A DNA stretch of 64,000 nucleotides from an uncultured Hungatella sp. (GCA_910586845.1 CAJUJV010000003.1:27406-91405); one strand, 5' to 3'; shown: positions 17,385 to 26,576, counted from the first letter of the stretch. Numbers and translations are program-made. Notes: generated by a model from the letters alone, not told the origin.

Positions 17385-20222
17385 CTCCCCTTTTCCAAGC
17401 CTCATCTCTTCCAGATACTCTGCCACCTCTTCCGTCGCATAATTCAGCAGATAATTTTTCCCTTTCCCGGCCCCTCTCCGAAGAGGCTCCAGGTACTCTG
17501 TCTCAATCTCCCGGCTGACGGAAACCATCTCTTCTCTCAGATCCTGAGCCGACAAAAGACGGCAGCCTTCTCCCCGGATGATCAGCTGTTCCAGCCCATC
17601 CGACGTGGCCACGGTTACCTGATGGTCTTTTCCCATCTTGTGAGCCAGCTTTTCGATATACTGATCCGCGGTTTCCGCTTCCTTCGTATAGACCACATGG
17701 ATATTATGGTATTTTATGGCCTGGCCGATGCCTCCTTCTACTTTGTAGGCATCGAAAACCAGAATCACCGTGCATTTTTTGTACCCCTGATAATTGCACA
17801 GAATATCCATAAGCTTATGGCGGGCCCCGTCTATGGTGGTCCTGGCCAGTTCCCGAAGCTCTTCCCATGCAAAGATGATATTATATCCGTCTACCAGAAG
17901 ATATTCTTCCCGGGGTTCCTCCGGTTTTCCCGGCTTCTCCGGCCTCCGGCTTTCATAATTTATGTGCCTGGCCCCCTGCTGTCGGTAAAGCTCCCGCTTG
18001 CTGGTCCCGTAGGTCCTGGTAAAAATCTCCTCCAGTTCTTTATCATCCATACTGCCGGACACCGGGGCCGGGCCAGTCCTGTTTTGTGTGTCTCCAGTCC
18101 GGCTTCCTGTGACGGTTCTGTATCCTGACGAGACCTCTGCACCGGTTCCGCCGGGAACCCTGCCTCTGTCCTCCGCTCCGGCTTTCGTTCCCTTTCCGAT
18201 TCCGTCTCCCGCTCCGGCTGCTTCCGTCTCCCGGCCGTTCTCCTGCCTGCGGCGGAGCATCAGTTCCAACGGGCTCTCCACATGCATGAAGCTTTTAACC
18301 TGATCCCAGGGCACATAGAAGCCGGCTCCGTGAGCGCAGAAGACAGAACCCGGAGGGTTGTCCGTGTCAGCCTCCGGATCATATCCCAGGGCAGCCGTCA
18401 CCTCCTCCTGACTGCGGCAGGGCTCATATCCGGACAGAATACAGGAAAGCCGTCCCCTTCCTCTGGTGTAGGACACCACATCCGCCTGATAATTCCTCAT
18501 GGCGGCTACCGAGGCACGGCCGCAGATCACCGTCACGTCCCCTTCCTGCACCGGGGCATCGAACTGCCCCTGCATCCGGTCGATGTCGGTCAGGGCCCGT
18601 CCCGTATACTCCGAAGGAATCTCCAGACGGAACTGATAACAGGGCTCCAGAAGGACGCTGATCCCTTCCATCAGTCCCTGGCGGACAGCACGGTAGGTAG
18701 CCTGCCGGAAATCGCCGCCTTCCGTATGCTTCTGGTGGGCCCGGCCGGCGATCAGGGTGATCTTCATATCCGTCAGTTCCCCGCCTGTCAGCACGCCTCT
18801 GTGGCGTTTCTCCTCCAGATGAGTCAGGATCAGACGCTGCCAGTTCCTCTCCAGCACATCCTCGCTGCAGCTGGTTCCAAATTCCAGGCCGCTGCCTCTC
18901 TCCCCCGGCTCCAGCAGAAGATGAACCTCTGCATAATGGCGCAGAGGCTCATAATGTCCTACTCCCTCCACCGGTTCCCTGATGGTCTCCCTGTACACGA
19001 TGCTTCCGGCGCCAAAATCCACGTCCGTCCCGAACCGGTCCCTGATCAGGCTTTTCAGCACCTGGATCTGCACCTCTCCCATGACCTGGACCTGGATCTC
19101 GCCCAGGGTTTCGTTCCAGTCAATATGGAGCTGGGGCTCTTCCTCCTCCAGGAGCCTCATTTTCGGCAGCATCCCTGCCGCATCACAGTCGGGAGGCAGG
19201 ATGAGCTGATATGTGAGAACAGGTTCCAGAAGAGGAACTGTGGAGCCCTTCTCCTCTCCCAGAGCCTGTCCCGGAAATGTGGCCGACAGACCTGTGACCG
19301 CGCATACGGTTCCCGGTCCCGCTTCCTGGATAGTCTCATATTTCACACCTGAGTAGACACGGATCTGATTGACCTTTTCCGCTGTTCCCCCTTCTTTCCC
19401 CAGGATCAGTTCCGTCTTCACCTTCAGGCTTCCTCCGGTGACCTTCAGATGGGTCAGCCGGTTTCCCTGGTCGTCTCTGGAGATCTTGTACACTCTGGCG
19501 GCAAATCTGTCTCCGTAATCCGGCGCCGTACCGTAAAGCTCCAGCCCTCTCAGCAGTTCCTCCACTCCCCAAAGCTTCAGAGCCGATCCGAAATAGCAGG
19601 GGAACGCCTTTCTCTCTCTGATAAGCCTGGCAGTCTCCTTATCCGGCATCTCTCCCTGTTCCAGATAGATCTCCAGAGTCTTTTCGTCGCACACGGCCAG
19701 ATTTTCATACAGACTGTCCGGATCCTCATTGAAATCGATGCAGTTTTCGCTGAGATGCTTTTTCAGCTCTGCCAGCAGTTTCTCCCTGTCCGTGCCCTCC
19801 TGATCCATTTTGTTTACAAACAGAAAGGTGGGAACGCCATAGCGGGCCAGAAGCCGCCACAAGGTCTCCGTGTGACCCTGAACTCCGTCGGCTCCGCTGA
19901 TCACCAGGATAGCATAATCCAGCACCTGCAGCGTCCTCTCCATCTCCGGCGAAAAATCCACATGTCCCGGCGTATCCAGGAGCGTCGCCTCCGTCTCCCC
20001 AAGCTGAAAGACTGCCTGCTTGGAAAAGATGGTGATCCCTCTTGCCCGCTCCAGCTCATAAGTATCAAGAAACGCGTTCTTATTATCTACCCGCCCAAGC
20101 TTCCGGATCGTTCCTGTTGTATATAGGATCCCTTCCGACAATGTGGTCTTTCCTGCATCCACATGGGCCAACAGACCAGCACATATATGTTTTTTCACTT
20201 TTTTAGGTTCCTGTTCGCCCAT
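17373..20222 (-). CDS. TetM-like translational GTPase fused to a Rae1/YacP-type NYN nuclease domain
   Basis: This 949-aa protein has two parts. Residues 1 to about 650 form a ribosomal-protection-type GTPase: AHVDAGKT at 19-26, RGITI at 61-65, DTPGH at 83-87, NKMD at 137-140, then EF-G-like domains including a domain IV/V end. A Gly/Arg/Glu-rich linker of about 120 aa follows. Residues 772 to about 920 form a complete YacP/Rae1-like NYN domain, with conserved acidic residues in DGYN (Asp778), VFDA (Asp824), ETAD (Asp853) and ATSD (Asp875). TetM acts at the ribosomal A site; B. subtilis Rae1 cleaves mRNA in the A site. A joint role on stalled ribosomes is inference. ATG 20222 follows AAGGAGG. 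Tetracycline resistance cannot be assumed. Confidence 0.85.
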   Translation of the reverse strand: MGEQEPKKVKKHICAGLLAHVDAGKTTLSEGILYTTGTIRKLGRVDNKNAFLDTYELERARGITIFSKQAVFQLGETEATLLDTPGHVDFSPEMERTLQVLDYAILVISGADGVQGHTETLWRLLARYGVPTFLFVNKMDQEGTDREKLLAELKKHLSENCIDFNEDPDSLYENLAVCDEKTLEIYLEQGEMPDKETARLIRERKAFPCYFGSALKLWGVEELLRGLELYGTAPDYGDRFAARVYKISRDDQGNRLTHLKVTGGSLKVKTELILGKEGGTAEKVNQIRVYSGVKYETIQEAGPGTVCAVTGLSATFPGQALGEEKGSTVPLLEPVLTYQLILPPDCDAAGMLPKMRLLEEEEPQLHIDWNETLGEIQVQVMGEVQIQVLKSLIRDRFGTDVDFGAGSIVYRETIREPVEGVGHYEPLRHYAEVHLLLEPGERGSGLEFGTSCSEDVLERNWQRLILTHLEEKRHRGVLTGGELTDMKITLIAGRAHQKHTEGGDFRQATYRAVRQGLMEGISVLLEPCYQFRLEIPSEYTGRALTDIDRMQGQFDAPVQEGDVTVICGRASVAAMRNYQADVVSYTRGRGRLSCILSGYEPCRSQEEVTAALGYDPEADTDNPPGSVFCAHGAGFYVPWDQVKSFMHVESPLELMLRRRQENGRETEAAGAGDGIGKGTKAGAEDRGRVPGGTGAEVSSGYRTVTGSRTGDTQNRTGPAPVSGSMDDKELEEIFTRTYGTSKRELYRQQGARHINYESRRPEKPGKPEEPREEYLLVDGYNIIFAWEELRELARTTIDGARHKLMDILCNYQGYKKCTVILVFDAYKVEGGIGQAIKYHNIHVVYTKEAETADQYIEKLAHKMGKDHQVTVATSDGLEQLIIRGEGCRLLSAQDLREEMVSVSREIETEYLEPLRRGAGKGKNYLLNYATEEVAEYLEEMRLGKGEDRN

Positions 20223-20335
20223 AAAAATGCCTCCTTCTGTGATTAACATACTTTACAAGTATACCACAAGAGGAGGCGTTAGTCGATACGCTATGCCTGC
20301 AAGAATATGCCGTGTAGTCAGAATGATTTCTGCCT

Positions 20336-20538
20336 TCACACTTTTCGTTTCACTTTGAGAGGACTGCTCGTTTCTTTTTCGTATTCTCCGACATACTCTT
20401 TGAGATAGTCCTCCACCTCTTTCCAGTCTTCCCGCTTTTTGCCTTTAAAACGGATATCATTGATCAGTACGATCTTCTCGCCATCCAGGCTGACAATAAT
20501 ATTTACTATTGTCTTTTCACATCATTTATGTTATCCAT
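20336..20538 (-). pseudogene. remnant of a mobile-element polyvalent/PBECR-type protein gene
   Basis: On the minus strand an open stretch encodes IVSLDGEKIVLINDIRFKGK, then a segment ending DYLKEYVGEYEKETSSPL. From memory, intact relatives in Lachnospiraceae mobile elements start with the first part and end with KKETSSPL some 120 residues later, so the middle appears to be deleted in frame. The start is also broken: an ATG at 20538 runs into a stop after ten codons and the conserved frame has no start codon. Family naming is tentative. It lies in the 410-bp gap between the TetM-like fusion gene and ddh. Confidence 0.6.
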
Positions 20539-20580
20539 AGCACTCTCCCTGACCATTTCCTTATGCCCCAATCTACTGTT

Positions 20581-20618
20581 AAAAAAAGCTGCCTACTCTT
20601 TTCAGAATAAACAGCTTT
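20581..20618 (-). terminator. intrinsic terminator of ddh
   Basis: On the minus strand AAAGCTG and CAGCTTT form a stem followed by a T-run (CAGCTTTTTTT), starting 15 bp after the ddh stop. Confidence 0.8.
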
Positions 20619-20632
20619 CATTTATTGCACTA

Positions 20633-21619
20633 TCACAGCAGATACTTTCTCAGCTCTTCGCCGCTCTCAGGACTCAGATATGCAGGGGCGATATCGAAAA
20701 CAGTCTTGCAGCCCTTCTGGCCTTCCTGGTTCAGCCGGTACACGGCTCTCGCATAAGCTACAATAACAGAAGCCGTAAATTCCGGATTGGAATCCAGCTT
20801 CAGGCTGTATTCGATGACATGGCTGTTCTCATCATTCCAGCCGGTCTTCCCCGTGCGGATCACAAAACCGCCGTGAGGAATCCCTCTGTGGTCTCTGTTC
20901 AGTTCCTCCTGGCTGATAAAATGAACCGTAGTGTCATAATCGGCAAAGTAATTGGGCATGGTCACGATCTCTTTCTCGATCCTGGCCAGATCGGCCCCCT
21001 CCTCGGCCACCACAAAACACTCTCTGGTATGTTTCTGTCTGGTAGTCAGCTCCGGATCGCTTCCGCTTCTCACTGCCTCCAGGGCAGACTCCACCGGGAT
21101 GGTATACTGTCTGGCATCCTTTACCCCGTCGATCCTCCGGATGGCATCCGAATGCCCCTGGCTCACGCCCCTTCCCCAGAACGTATAATCATGGCCGCCG
21201 GGCAGAACGGCATTGGCGTACATGCGGCTCAGGGAGAACATACCCGGATCCCAGCCGGCAGAGATGAGCCCTGTATGGCCGCTTTCCCCGGCTGCTTTAT
21301 CCACCGCCTCAAAATGCTCCGGGATCCTGGCATGGGTATCAAAACTGTCCACCACATTGAAATATTTTGCATACTCCGGCGTCTGCTTCGGAAGGTCCGT
21401 TGCACTGCCGCCGCAGAGGATCAGCACATCGATATCGTCCTTCCTGTCTATGGCCTCCGCCGCCGGGTATACCGGCACATTCTCCGTAAGGATATGGACG
21501 TCTTCGGGATCTCTCCTGGTAAAAACAGCAGCCAGCTCCATATCCGGATTGTGCTTAATGGCGCACTCCACCCCTCTTCCCAGATTTCCATATCCTAAAA
21601 TACCGATCTTGATCGTCAT
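20633..21619 (-). CDS. ddh: meso-diaminopimelate D-dehydrogenase
   Basis: This 328-aa NADP-dependent enzyme makes meso-diaminopimelate from tetrahydrodipicolinate in one step, for lysine and peptidoglycan. It shows the N-terminal dinucleotide motif GILGYGNLGRG, AVFTRRDP for phosphate recognition, CGGSATD, SAGWDPGMFS and the substrate-site segment GRGVSQGHSDA. The length matches the family. It is a single-gene unit with its own promoter and terminator. The enzyme bypasses the succinylase or acetylase steps and is common in gut clostridia. Confidence 0.95.
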   Translation of the reverse strand: MTIKIGILGYGNLGRGVECAIKHNPDMELAAVFTRRDPEDVHILTENVPVYPAAEAIDRKDDIDVLILCGGSATDLPKQTPEYAKYFNVVDSFDTHARIPEHFEAVDKAAGESGHTGLISAGWDPGMFSLSRMYANAVLPGGHDYTFWGRGVSQGHSDAIRRIDGVKDARQYTIPVESALEAVRSGSDPELTTRQKHTRECFVVAEEGADLARIEKEIVTMPNYFADYDTTVHFISQEELNRDHRGIPHGGFVIRTGKTGWNDENSHVIEYSLKLDSNPEFTASVIVAYARAVYRLNQEGQKGCKTVFDIAPAYLSPESGEELRKYLL

Positions 21620-21667
21620 AATTCTTATCTCCTTTCCGCAATTGTATTCCGCTCATCTGTCTTTCCT

Positions 21668-21696
21668 ATGTTAGCAGTATTTTTCTCTATTTGCAA
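21668..21696 (-). promoter_or_regulatory. promoter of ddh
   Basis: On the minus strand TTGCAA and TAACAT are separated by 17 bp, about 50 bp upstream of the ddh start. Confidence 0.6.
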
Positions 21697-21699
21697 GAA

Positions 21700-21752
21700 A
21701 AAAATGACCTTCCGCAGATAAAGGAATCTTTAACTCCTTTTGTCTGCGGAAG
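21700..21752 (-). terminator. terminator at the end of the polysaccharide operon
   Basis: CCTTCCGCAGA and TCTGCGGAAGG form a long stem with an inner AAAGGA/TCCTTT pairing. On the minus strand it is followed by TCATTTTTTTC. It would end leftward transcription from the polysaccharide operon before ddh. The rest of 21753-21912 shows no recognisable gene. Confidence 0.8.
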
Positions 21753-21912
21753 GGGACGTACTCTCGGCATATCTCCGGTCTTCCTTTTTGATGGCCCCTG
21801 CCAGGTTTCTGCAGCTTCTCGCTGGAGAGCCTCAGGCCGGTATCCGGGGTATAGCCATGGGAATTGTCATGGTAAAATGAGTACTATTCCACAATGTAAA
21901 TCAATACTCTAG

Positions 21913-22330
21913 TTATAATAACCTTTTTAAGACAGGAATTCTCTTCAGCATACTTATAACGATTGTTCCAAAAGTCATTGTTGCCAGCAAATATATCCCG
22001 CATGCGATTATGGAAGGCATGAAATCACTTAAAAATCTATATACAAAAATTATAATACGTTCCAAAATATTTTCTGTTAAATATATTCCAAATGTCGCGC
22101 TGCTAACGACTTCCAACAAGTATATTGTTTTATTCGAAAAAAAGTTTCTGCACAATAAAAAATGCGTCAGCTCTTTAACCGCACAAAATACTCCTACCGT
22201 CGTGATCGTACCGATTCCTGAATAATCCCTTAAAATAATAAATATATCTTCCTGTTTGTATTCTTTGTTTTCACTTGTGCTGTCATAATTTCCATTTAGC
22301 TTTATCAGATTTCTCCTTGCTATGCGAAAT
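21913..22330 (-). pseudogene. C-terminal fragment of an acyltransferase-3 (OafA-like) membrane protein
   Basis: The open frame continues upstream of the first ATG (22155) to about 22330 and encodes RRNLIKLNGNYDS, then several membrane segments including the acyltransferase-3 signature FGIYLTEN and a final hydrophobic helix. An in-frame stop precedes it and no start codon is found, so the first two thirds of the family's usual ~340 aa are missing. It lies directly after the stop of the cytidylyltransferase gene, at the distal end of the polysaccharide operon. It is probably a dead O-acetyltransferase left by deletion or recombination. Confidence 0.6.
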
Positions 22331-22368
22331 TAATTATATAAACCTCAGTATAAAAGACCATCCTATTC

Positions 22369-23088
22369 TTAATGATCTGTGTAATACTTTTCAATCCATT
22401 CTTTTGCTAAAATCAAGTCTACATGATGATGAATATCTATCGACTCGTCAATCGCATAGGGCAGAATTTTATCTCCCATAAAGCTCCAGGGCTGTTGTCC
22501 TTCTTTTCCGGTCATCAGATATTCGACATTAAGTACCCAAAAATTATGCGACAGAAAGTAGCATGTCGGTAAGTCCTGGCGATTCGTCGAGATCTTTTCC
22601 ACAATGCCTTTTTCATACATGGCCAAAGTCCCGTCTGCCTCCAATGTCTTAGCCCGTAAAGGGTGATGGTCATTATCCTCATAGACAGGGACAACTGCCG
22701 TAACCGACTCATCTTCCAACATCATCTGAATACACCTGTCAATCCACTGTGAACTGACAGTTACATTATTCGCCAGCAAAACCACCAGGATATCCGGTAA
22801 TCTGTCAGCCTGATCCATTATAGAAAGAGCATGTCTGATACAATCAATATGTTGCGCCGTGGGAAGCGCCAACTCTGCCGGTCTTAAGATTCTTTCATAT
22901 CCCTCCTCAAATGCAGCCTGTAAAATTTTGGGATCATCACTGCTACAATACCAGTCTGTAATCAGCTTTGACTTTCGACCTGCGCGGGCAGGATAATACA
23001 ACACCGGATGCCCCAAGACATCCAAAATATTTTTATCTTTTAAAGAATTATTTCCCCTTCCTGTCAGCAATGCCGCAATACGTCTCAT
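22369..23088 (-). CDS. cytidylyltransferase family protein (CMP-sugar synthetase-like)
   Basis: This 239-aa protein resembles acylneuraminate cytidylyltransferases: an N-terminal nucleotide-binding segment (LLTGRGNNSLKDKNILDVLGHP), a substrate region YCSSDDPKIL and the internal DILVVLLANN strand. The usual ARGGSKxxP loop is changed to TGRGNNSLKDKN, so the substrate may not be sialic acid. It would activate a sugar with CTP for the polysaccharide. It is the last intact gene of the operon, 37 bp downstream of the flippase gene. Confidence 0.65.
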   Translation of the reverse strand: MRRIAALLTGRGNNSLKDKNILDVLGHPVLYYPARAGRKSKLITDWYCSSDDPKILQAAFEEGYERILRPAELALPTAQHIDCIRHALSIMDQADRLPDILVVLLANNVTVSSQWIDRCIQMMLEDESVTAVVPVYEDNDHHPLRAKTLEADGTLAMYEKGIVEKISTNRQDLPTCYFLSHNFWVLNVEYLMTGKEGQQPWSFMGDKILPYAIDESIDIHHHVDLILAKEWIEKYYTDH

Positions 23089-23125
23089 ACGTTTATCTCC
23101 TTCCTATGTACTAAATTTCTCATTT

Positions 23126-24529
23126 CTATTTCTTCATATTCTGAAACATTCTTAATATCTGACTCCGATATAAAATAACAATACTGCTAAGAGCTAATAT
23201 TTGACCCGGATATGCATGTCCTCTGCTGTGTTCAAATACGATCTGAATAATAAGCAGCATATAGGCCATGATGTCAGTTTTCATATTCAGCTTCCAATCA
23301 ATATATTTTCTGACATAAATCATTCGAACCAGCCAAATAGTCATAAAGGATATTGCAGTAGCAATGGCGGCTCCCTGCGTTCCCCACTTAGAAATCATCA
23401 CGCTGTTTAGTACGATATTGACCACTGCTCCTGATATTGTGGATACGGCACAGATTTTATTCGCTTTTACCGCGCTGAACACACTCCCGACAAAACTGCT
23501 TAACCCGCTGAAAATCATCGACAGTAAAAGTGTTGATGAACATCTCCATGCCGCAAAGAAATCCTTTGAAAAAAGTAGTCTTGACAGCGGAATATTAATT
23601 AGGATCAATGCACTGCATATCACTACCATACCCGTACTATAAGCGCTGTACATATTTGCAAAAAAATGGTCGTTATCACTCTTTTCATATTCTTTTAACG
23701 CAGACAGATTCCATGCCTGGACAAAAATACCTGAAAACGCGGAAAGAATAGTGGGAATTTTGTAAGCCACAGCATATACGCCATTATTTGCGACACCGAT
23801 AATACCGGAAATAAAATATTTGTCAATCCCATTATTTGCCCACCATGCAATACCATTAAAAATCAAGGGAATACTATAATGTTTCATCTCTCTCTGCATT
23901 TTGGGGGAACAGCAGGAAAATACTATCTTTCCATGAAAAGACCAAATCTGCAGCAATCCATAGATTATAGATGCCAGAGAAGCGATTATAAAAGAGAGCA
24001 AGTATCCGGCCAGGCCAATTTTGATGACCAGAAGCAATAAAATGTTACTTGTGACTATAAAAAAAGTCGTTATGATTCCAGAAATTGCCACCGCCCTGAT
24101 TCTGTCTATTGCTCTTAAATAGTTACAAATAATCTGGTTAAGCGAAGAATTAAAAAAATTGAAGAACAGGAAAACATAGCAATAACTTTCCCACTTTGCA
24201 GGAATTAATTTCCAGCACAGCAAGAGCACCGCCCCTAACAGAACACTGCCTTTCAGCAATACCTTAATCCCATACAGCAGAATTTCCTCTTGTCTCTCAC
24301 ATTGGTCAATTGCAAAGCGAAGTACAGCATCTGAAATATTTAATGTAAACACAAAAATCAACAAACCTGCTGTTGTTGTGAGAATATCCGCTTTTCCATA
24401 ATCAGCTGTCGACAAAACACTTGTGTAAAACGGTACAAGCAAAAATGAAAGAACCTTTGATCCAAAGGAGCTTATGGTAAAAAGCATTGTGTTTCGGACC
24501 AGGTAGCCATATTTTTTATTTGAGTTCAT
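23126..24529 (-). CDS. polysaccharide flippase, Wzx-like (MATE/MOP superfamily)
   Basis: This 467-aa integral membrane protein has about 12-14 hydrophobic helices. Its N-terminus (LVRNTMLFTISSFGSKVLSF) is typical of Wzx and PST exporters. It would flip undecaprenyl-linked repeat units across the membrane. It follows the DUF115-like gene by 3 bp. With the Wzy-like gene upstream, this indicates a Wzx/Wzy-dependent polysaccharide. Confidence 0.88.
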   Translation of the reverse strand: MNSNKKYGYLVRNTMLFTISSFGSKVLSFLLVPFYTSVLSTADYGKADILTTTAGLLIFVFTLNISDAVLRFAIDQCERQEEILLYGIKVLLKGSVLLGAVLLLCWKLIPAKWESYCYVFLFFNFFNSSLNQIICNYLRAIDRIRAVAISGIITTFFIVTSNILLLLVIKIGLAGYLLSFIIASLASIIYGLLQIWSFHGKIVFSCCSPKMQREMKHYSIPLIFNGIAWWANNGIDKYFISGIIGVANNGVYAVAYKIPTILSAFSGIFVQAWNLSALKEYEKSDNDHFFANMYSAYSTGMVVICSALILINIPLSRLLFSKDFFAAWRCSSTLLLSMIFSGLSSFVGSVFSAVKANKICAVSTISGAVVNIVLNSVMISKWGTQGAAIATAISFMTIWLVRMIYVRKYIDWKLNMKTDIMAYMLLIIQIVFEHSRGHAYPGQILALSSIVILYRSQILRMFQNMKK

Positions 24530-24532
24530 GAA

Positions 24533-25411
24533 TCAATAAGTCTCCCTCAGCACCTCTGTCAAACTGGCTCTCGGAATAGAGTCAATAACCGTAGAAGAAG
24601 AGCAATTTATAAGAGAAATATTCCTTTTTCTGCATTCCTCATAAAGCATCCTGTAATTGATGAAGGTAGACAAATAACTCCTGATATAGACTTCCAACGA
24701 ATTTCTCTCTAACAAAGACTCCATACGTCTTTTTTCATTTTCGCTTACCTGATATAAATAATCTTCCTCATCATTTTTTCTCAAAGCTGATTTGACAGCG
24801 GTAATGATTCCTGTATTATCACATCCTAATAAATATATCTGCGAAAATCCCATATAAATAGCGGCTTCTATTGCAAATTGAACTACTGTCCCACATGCCG
24901 CGATGCACTTTGACAGATCCCCGATCTCTCCGTTCCGCACTTCCAGAGAACTGTAGCTCCTAAAATAGTTAACTCTCAGCTTCTTTTCCAAATGATACCT
25001 TTTAATAAAATCTCTATGCATCAAAGGAAAGAAGCATTCAACATCACGATTATCGATTGCTATATCGGTCATTACCTTCAATAATTCCCTGTCTTCCGAT
25101 TTTGAGGGATCTATATTAAAAAAAGCCGCATCTGCCCAAAAATGATAATTGGTTTTAACTTTTTTATAATCTTGATATCTGCTGAATTGGTTTACGGTAA
25201 AGGTATATTCTTCTGCAAGCAGAGAAAGGTCCTCATCTTTTAAAGAAGGTCCATTTCCCAGAATAAAACATCGCTTGTTCCGATGAATATTTCTGAATCT
25301 TTTGTTTCGTCCGACTATTTGTGATTTTTCCGGATTCTTTAATCTATAAATCTGATATCCAATATGTGGATCATCTAAAATGAATTTTTTTACGTTTTTT
25401 AATAAAGTCAT
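24533..25411 (-). CDS. DUF115/MptE-like protein, possible glycosyltransferase (GT42-like fold)
   Basis: This 292-aa protein has an N-terminal nucleotide-binding motif CFILGNGPSLKDEDL and a central AIEAAIYMGFSQIYLLGCDNTG segment. These match the layout of the 6-hydroxymethylpterin pyrophosphokinase MptE-like/DUF115 family and of Campylobacter Cst-type GT42 sialyltransferases. In a glycan operon that also has a CMP-sugar synthetase-like gene, a transferase role is plausible but unproven. The ATG at 25411 has AGGAG 8 nt upstream; the ATG at 25429 is rejected for lack of an RBS. Confidence 0.55.
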   Translation of the reverse strand: MTLLKNVKKFILDDPHIGYQIYRLKNPEKSQIVGRNKRFRNIHRNKRCFILGNGPSLKDEDLSLLAEEYTFTVNQFSRYQDYKKVKTNYHFWADAAFFNIDPSKSEDRELLKVMTDIAIDNRDVECFFPLMHRDFIKRYHLEKKLRVNYFRSYSSLEVRNGEIGDLSKCIAACGTVVQFAIEAAIYMGFSQIYLLGCDNTGIITAVKSALRKNDEEDYLYQVSENEKRRMESLLERNSLEVYIRSYLSTFINYRMLYEECRKRNISLINCSSSTVIDSIPRASLTEVLRETY

Positions 25412-25415
25412 ATTG

Positions 25416-26576
25416 TTATCTCCTGACATTTTTTAATCTAAATACCGTTTTATCATCATAAGAAATTGCAACCGCCAAACTCATAAAAGTCATAATTCCG
25501 GTCTGTATAGATAATAACGTATCCTGTGTTAATAAGGACAACAAATTCAGCAGGATAAACAGCCAGCCCTGAACGCTTTTACAGTTTCTAATGTATTTAG
25601 AAAAAATGATAAGAAGCAAAAGAAATCCCGCAACTCCGAAAAGCAGAAAAATACCTGCAACAGAGTTTTCTGTAAAACTATGACTGAATGAAACTGTAAT
25701 TCCAGCCAAATATGATTTGGCCATTTTAATACCTGATACTTTTTCTATGACAGAACCTTTTAAGATTGTATTCAGATAAGAAGCCTGTAAATACTGCCTT
25801 CCGTTTCCTCCCAGCCGGTTGGTCCGAAATCTTGACATAAACGAAAAATGAGTTACCATTATTTGAAACATGCTTCTTCCGAATAAAGTCAAGAATGCTA
25901 TTCCTGCTAGTAGTTTAGTCCTAAATTCAACTCTCCTGCATGTGACAGAGCATATTTGAATCAGCCATATAACCATGATCAACAAAATGTATGTACGTGA
26001 TCTGGATAAAAAAACAATTAAGGTCAATCCCAGTTTGTTACACCAGGCTAATCTCTTTCTATCCCAAAAAATTAATAAGAACAAAGAAAAGATGACCGCT
26101 CCCAGCATATTGGAGTGAGGAAGTGCGCCTCTAAATCGCAACTCCGATCCAGTATTTTGAAAGCATCCCGAAAAACCCCAAATATACAATGATACATTTA
26201 ATAACAGATATAAAAATATATATTGGTTAATTTTTTTAGAATTTATGCTAAAATTGGTTTCTGTATTTTCAATATATAAAGCTGCAAATATTATAACAAT
26301 TGCAGAAGCATACACATAAGAAATAACTTCCCGCAGATCAAAAACGTACCTCAATATAAAATAGATTCCTAACAGAACAGATGCAATAGCTGTTAATCTG
26401 TATCTAATCTTTCTGATCCATATTCCGTAAATTGTTATTAAAATCATGTATATAGCAAAAATCTTAGTTGTGAAGAATGGTAAAAACAGGCTCAATATTT
26501 GCCCGTAAAGCACAGCAAATACATAAAATGTACTGGAAGTCCATAGATCAGACCATGAAGCTGCTTTCATTTTCAT
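25416..26576 (-). CDS. O-antigen polymerase-like membrane protein (Wzy candidate)
   Basis: This 386-aa protein has around ten hydrophobic segments and a large loop in the second half (FMSRFRTNRLGGNGRQYL), the arrangement of Wzy polymerases and O-antigen ligases. Sequence conservation in this group is very low, so the call rests on topology and context. It would join repeat units on the outer face of the membrane. The ATG at 26576 follows GAGGAG; the ATG at 26594 is upstream of that RBS. Confidence 0.65.
   Translation of the reverse strand: MKMKAASWSDLWTSSTFYVFAVLYGQILSLFLPFFTTKIFAIYMILITIYGIWIRKIRYRLTAIASVLLGIYFILRYVFDLREVISYVYASAIVIIFAALYIENTETNFSINSKKINQYIFLYLLLNVSLYIWGFSGCFQNTGSELRFRGALPHSNMLGAVIFSLFLLIFWDRKRLAWCNKLGLTLIVFLSRSRTYILLIMVIWLIQICSVTCRRVEFRTKLLAGIAFLTLFGRSMFQIMVTHFSFMSRFRTNRLGGNGRQYLQASYLNTILKGSVIEKVSGIKMAKSYLAGITVSFSHSFTENSVAGIFLLFGVAGFLLLLIIFSKYIRNCKSVQGWLFILLNLLSLLTQDTLLSIQTGIMTFMSLAVAISYDDKTVFRLKNVRR

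Noticed and set aside
17373..20222. Calling the TetM-like gene a tetracycline resistance gene
   Set aside because: The C-terminal helix of classical Tet proteins is replaced by a linker and nuclease domain, and chromosomal context gives no sign of a resistance element.
21753..21912. Open stretch on the minus strand after the acyltransferase fragment
   Set aside because: No start codon, no recognisable family, and it runs through the terminator hairpin.
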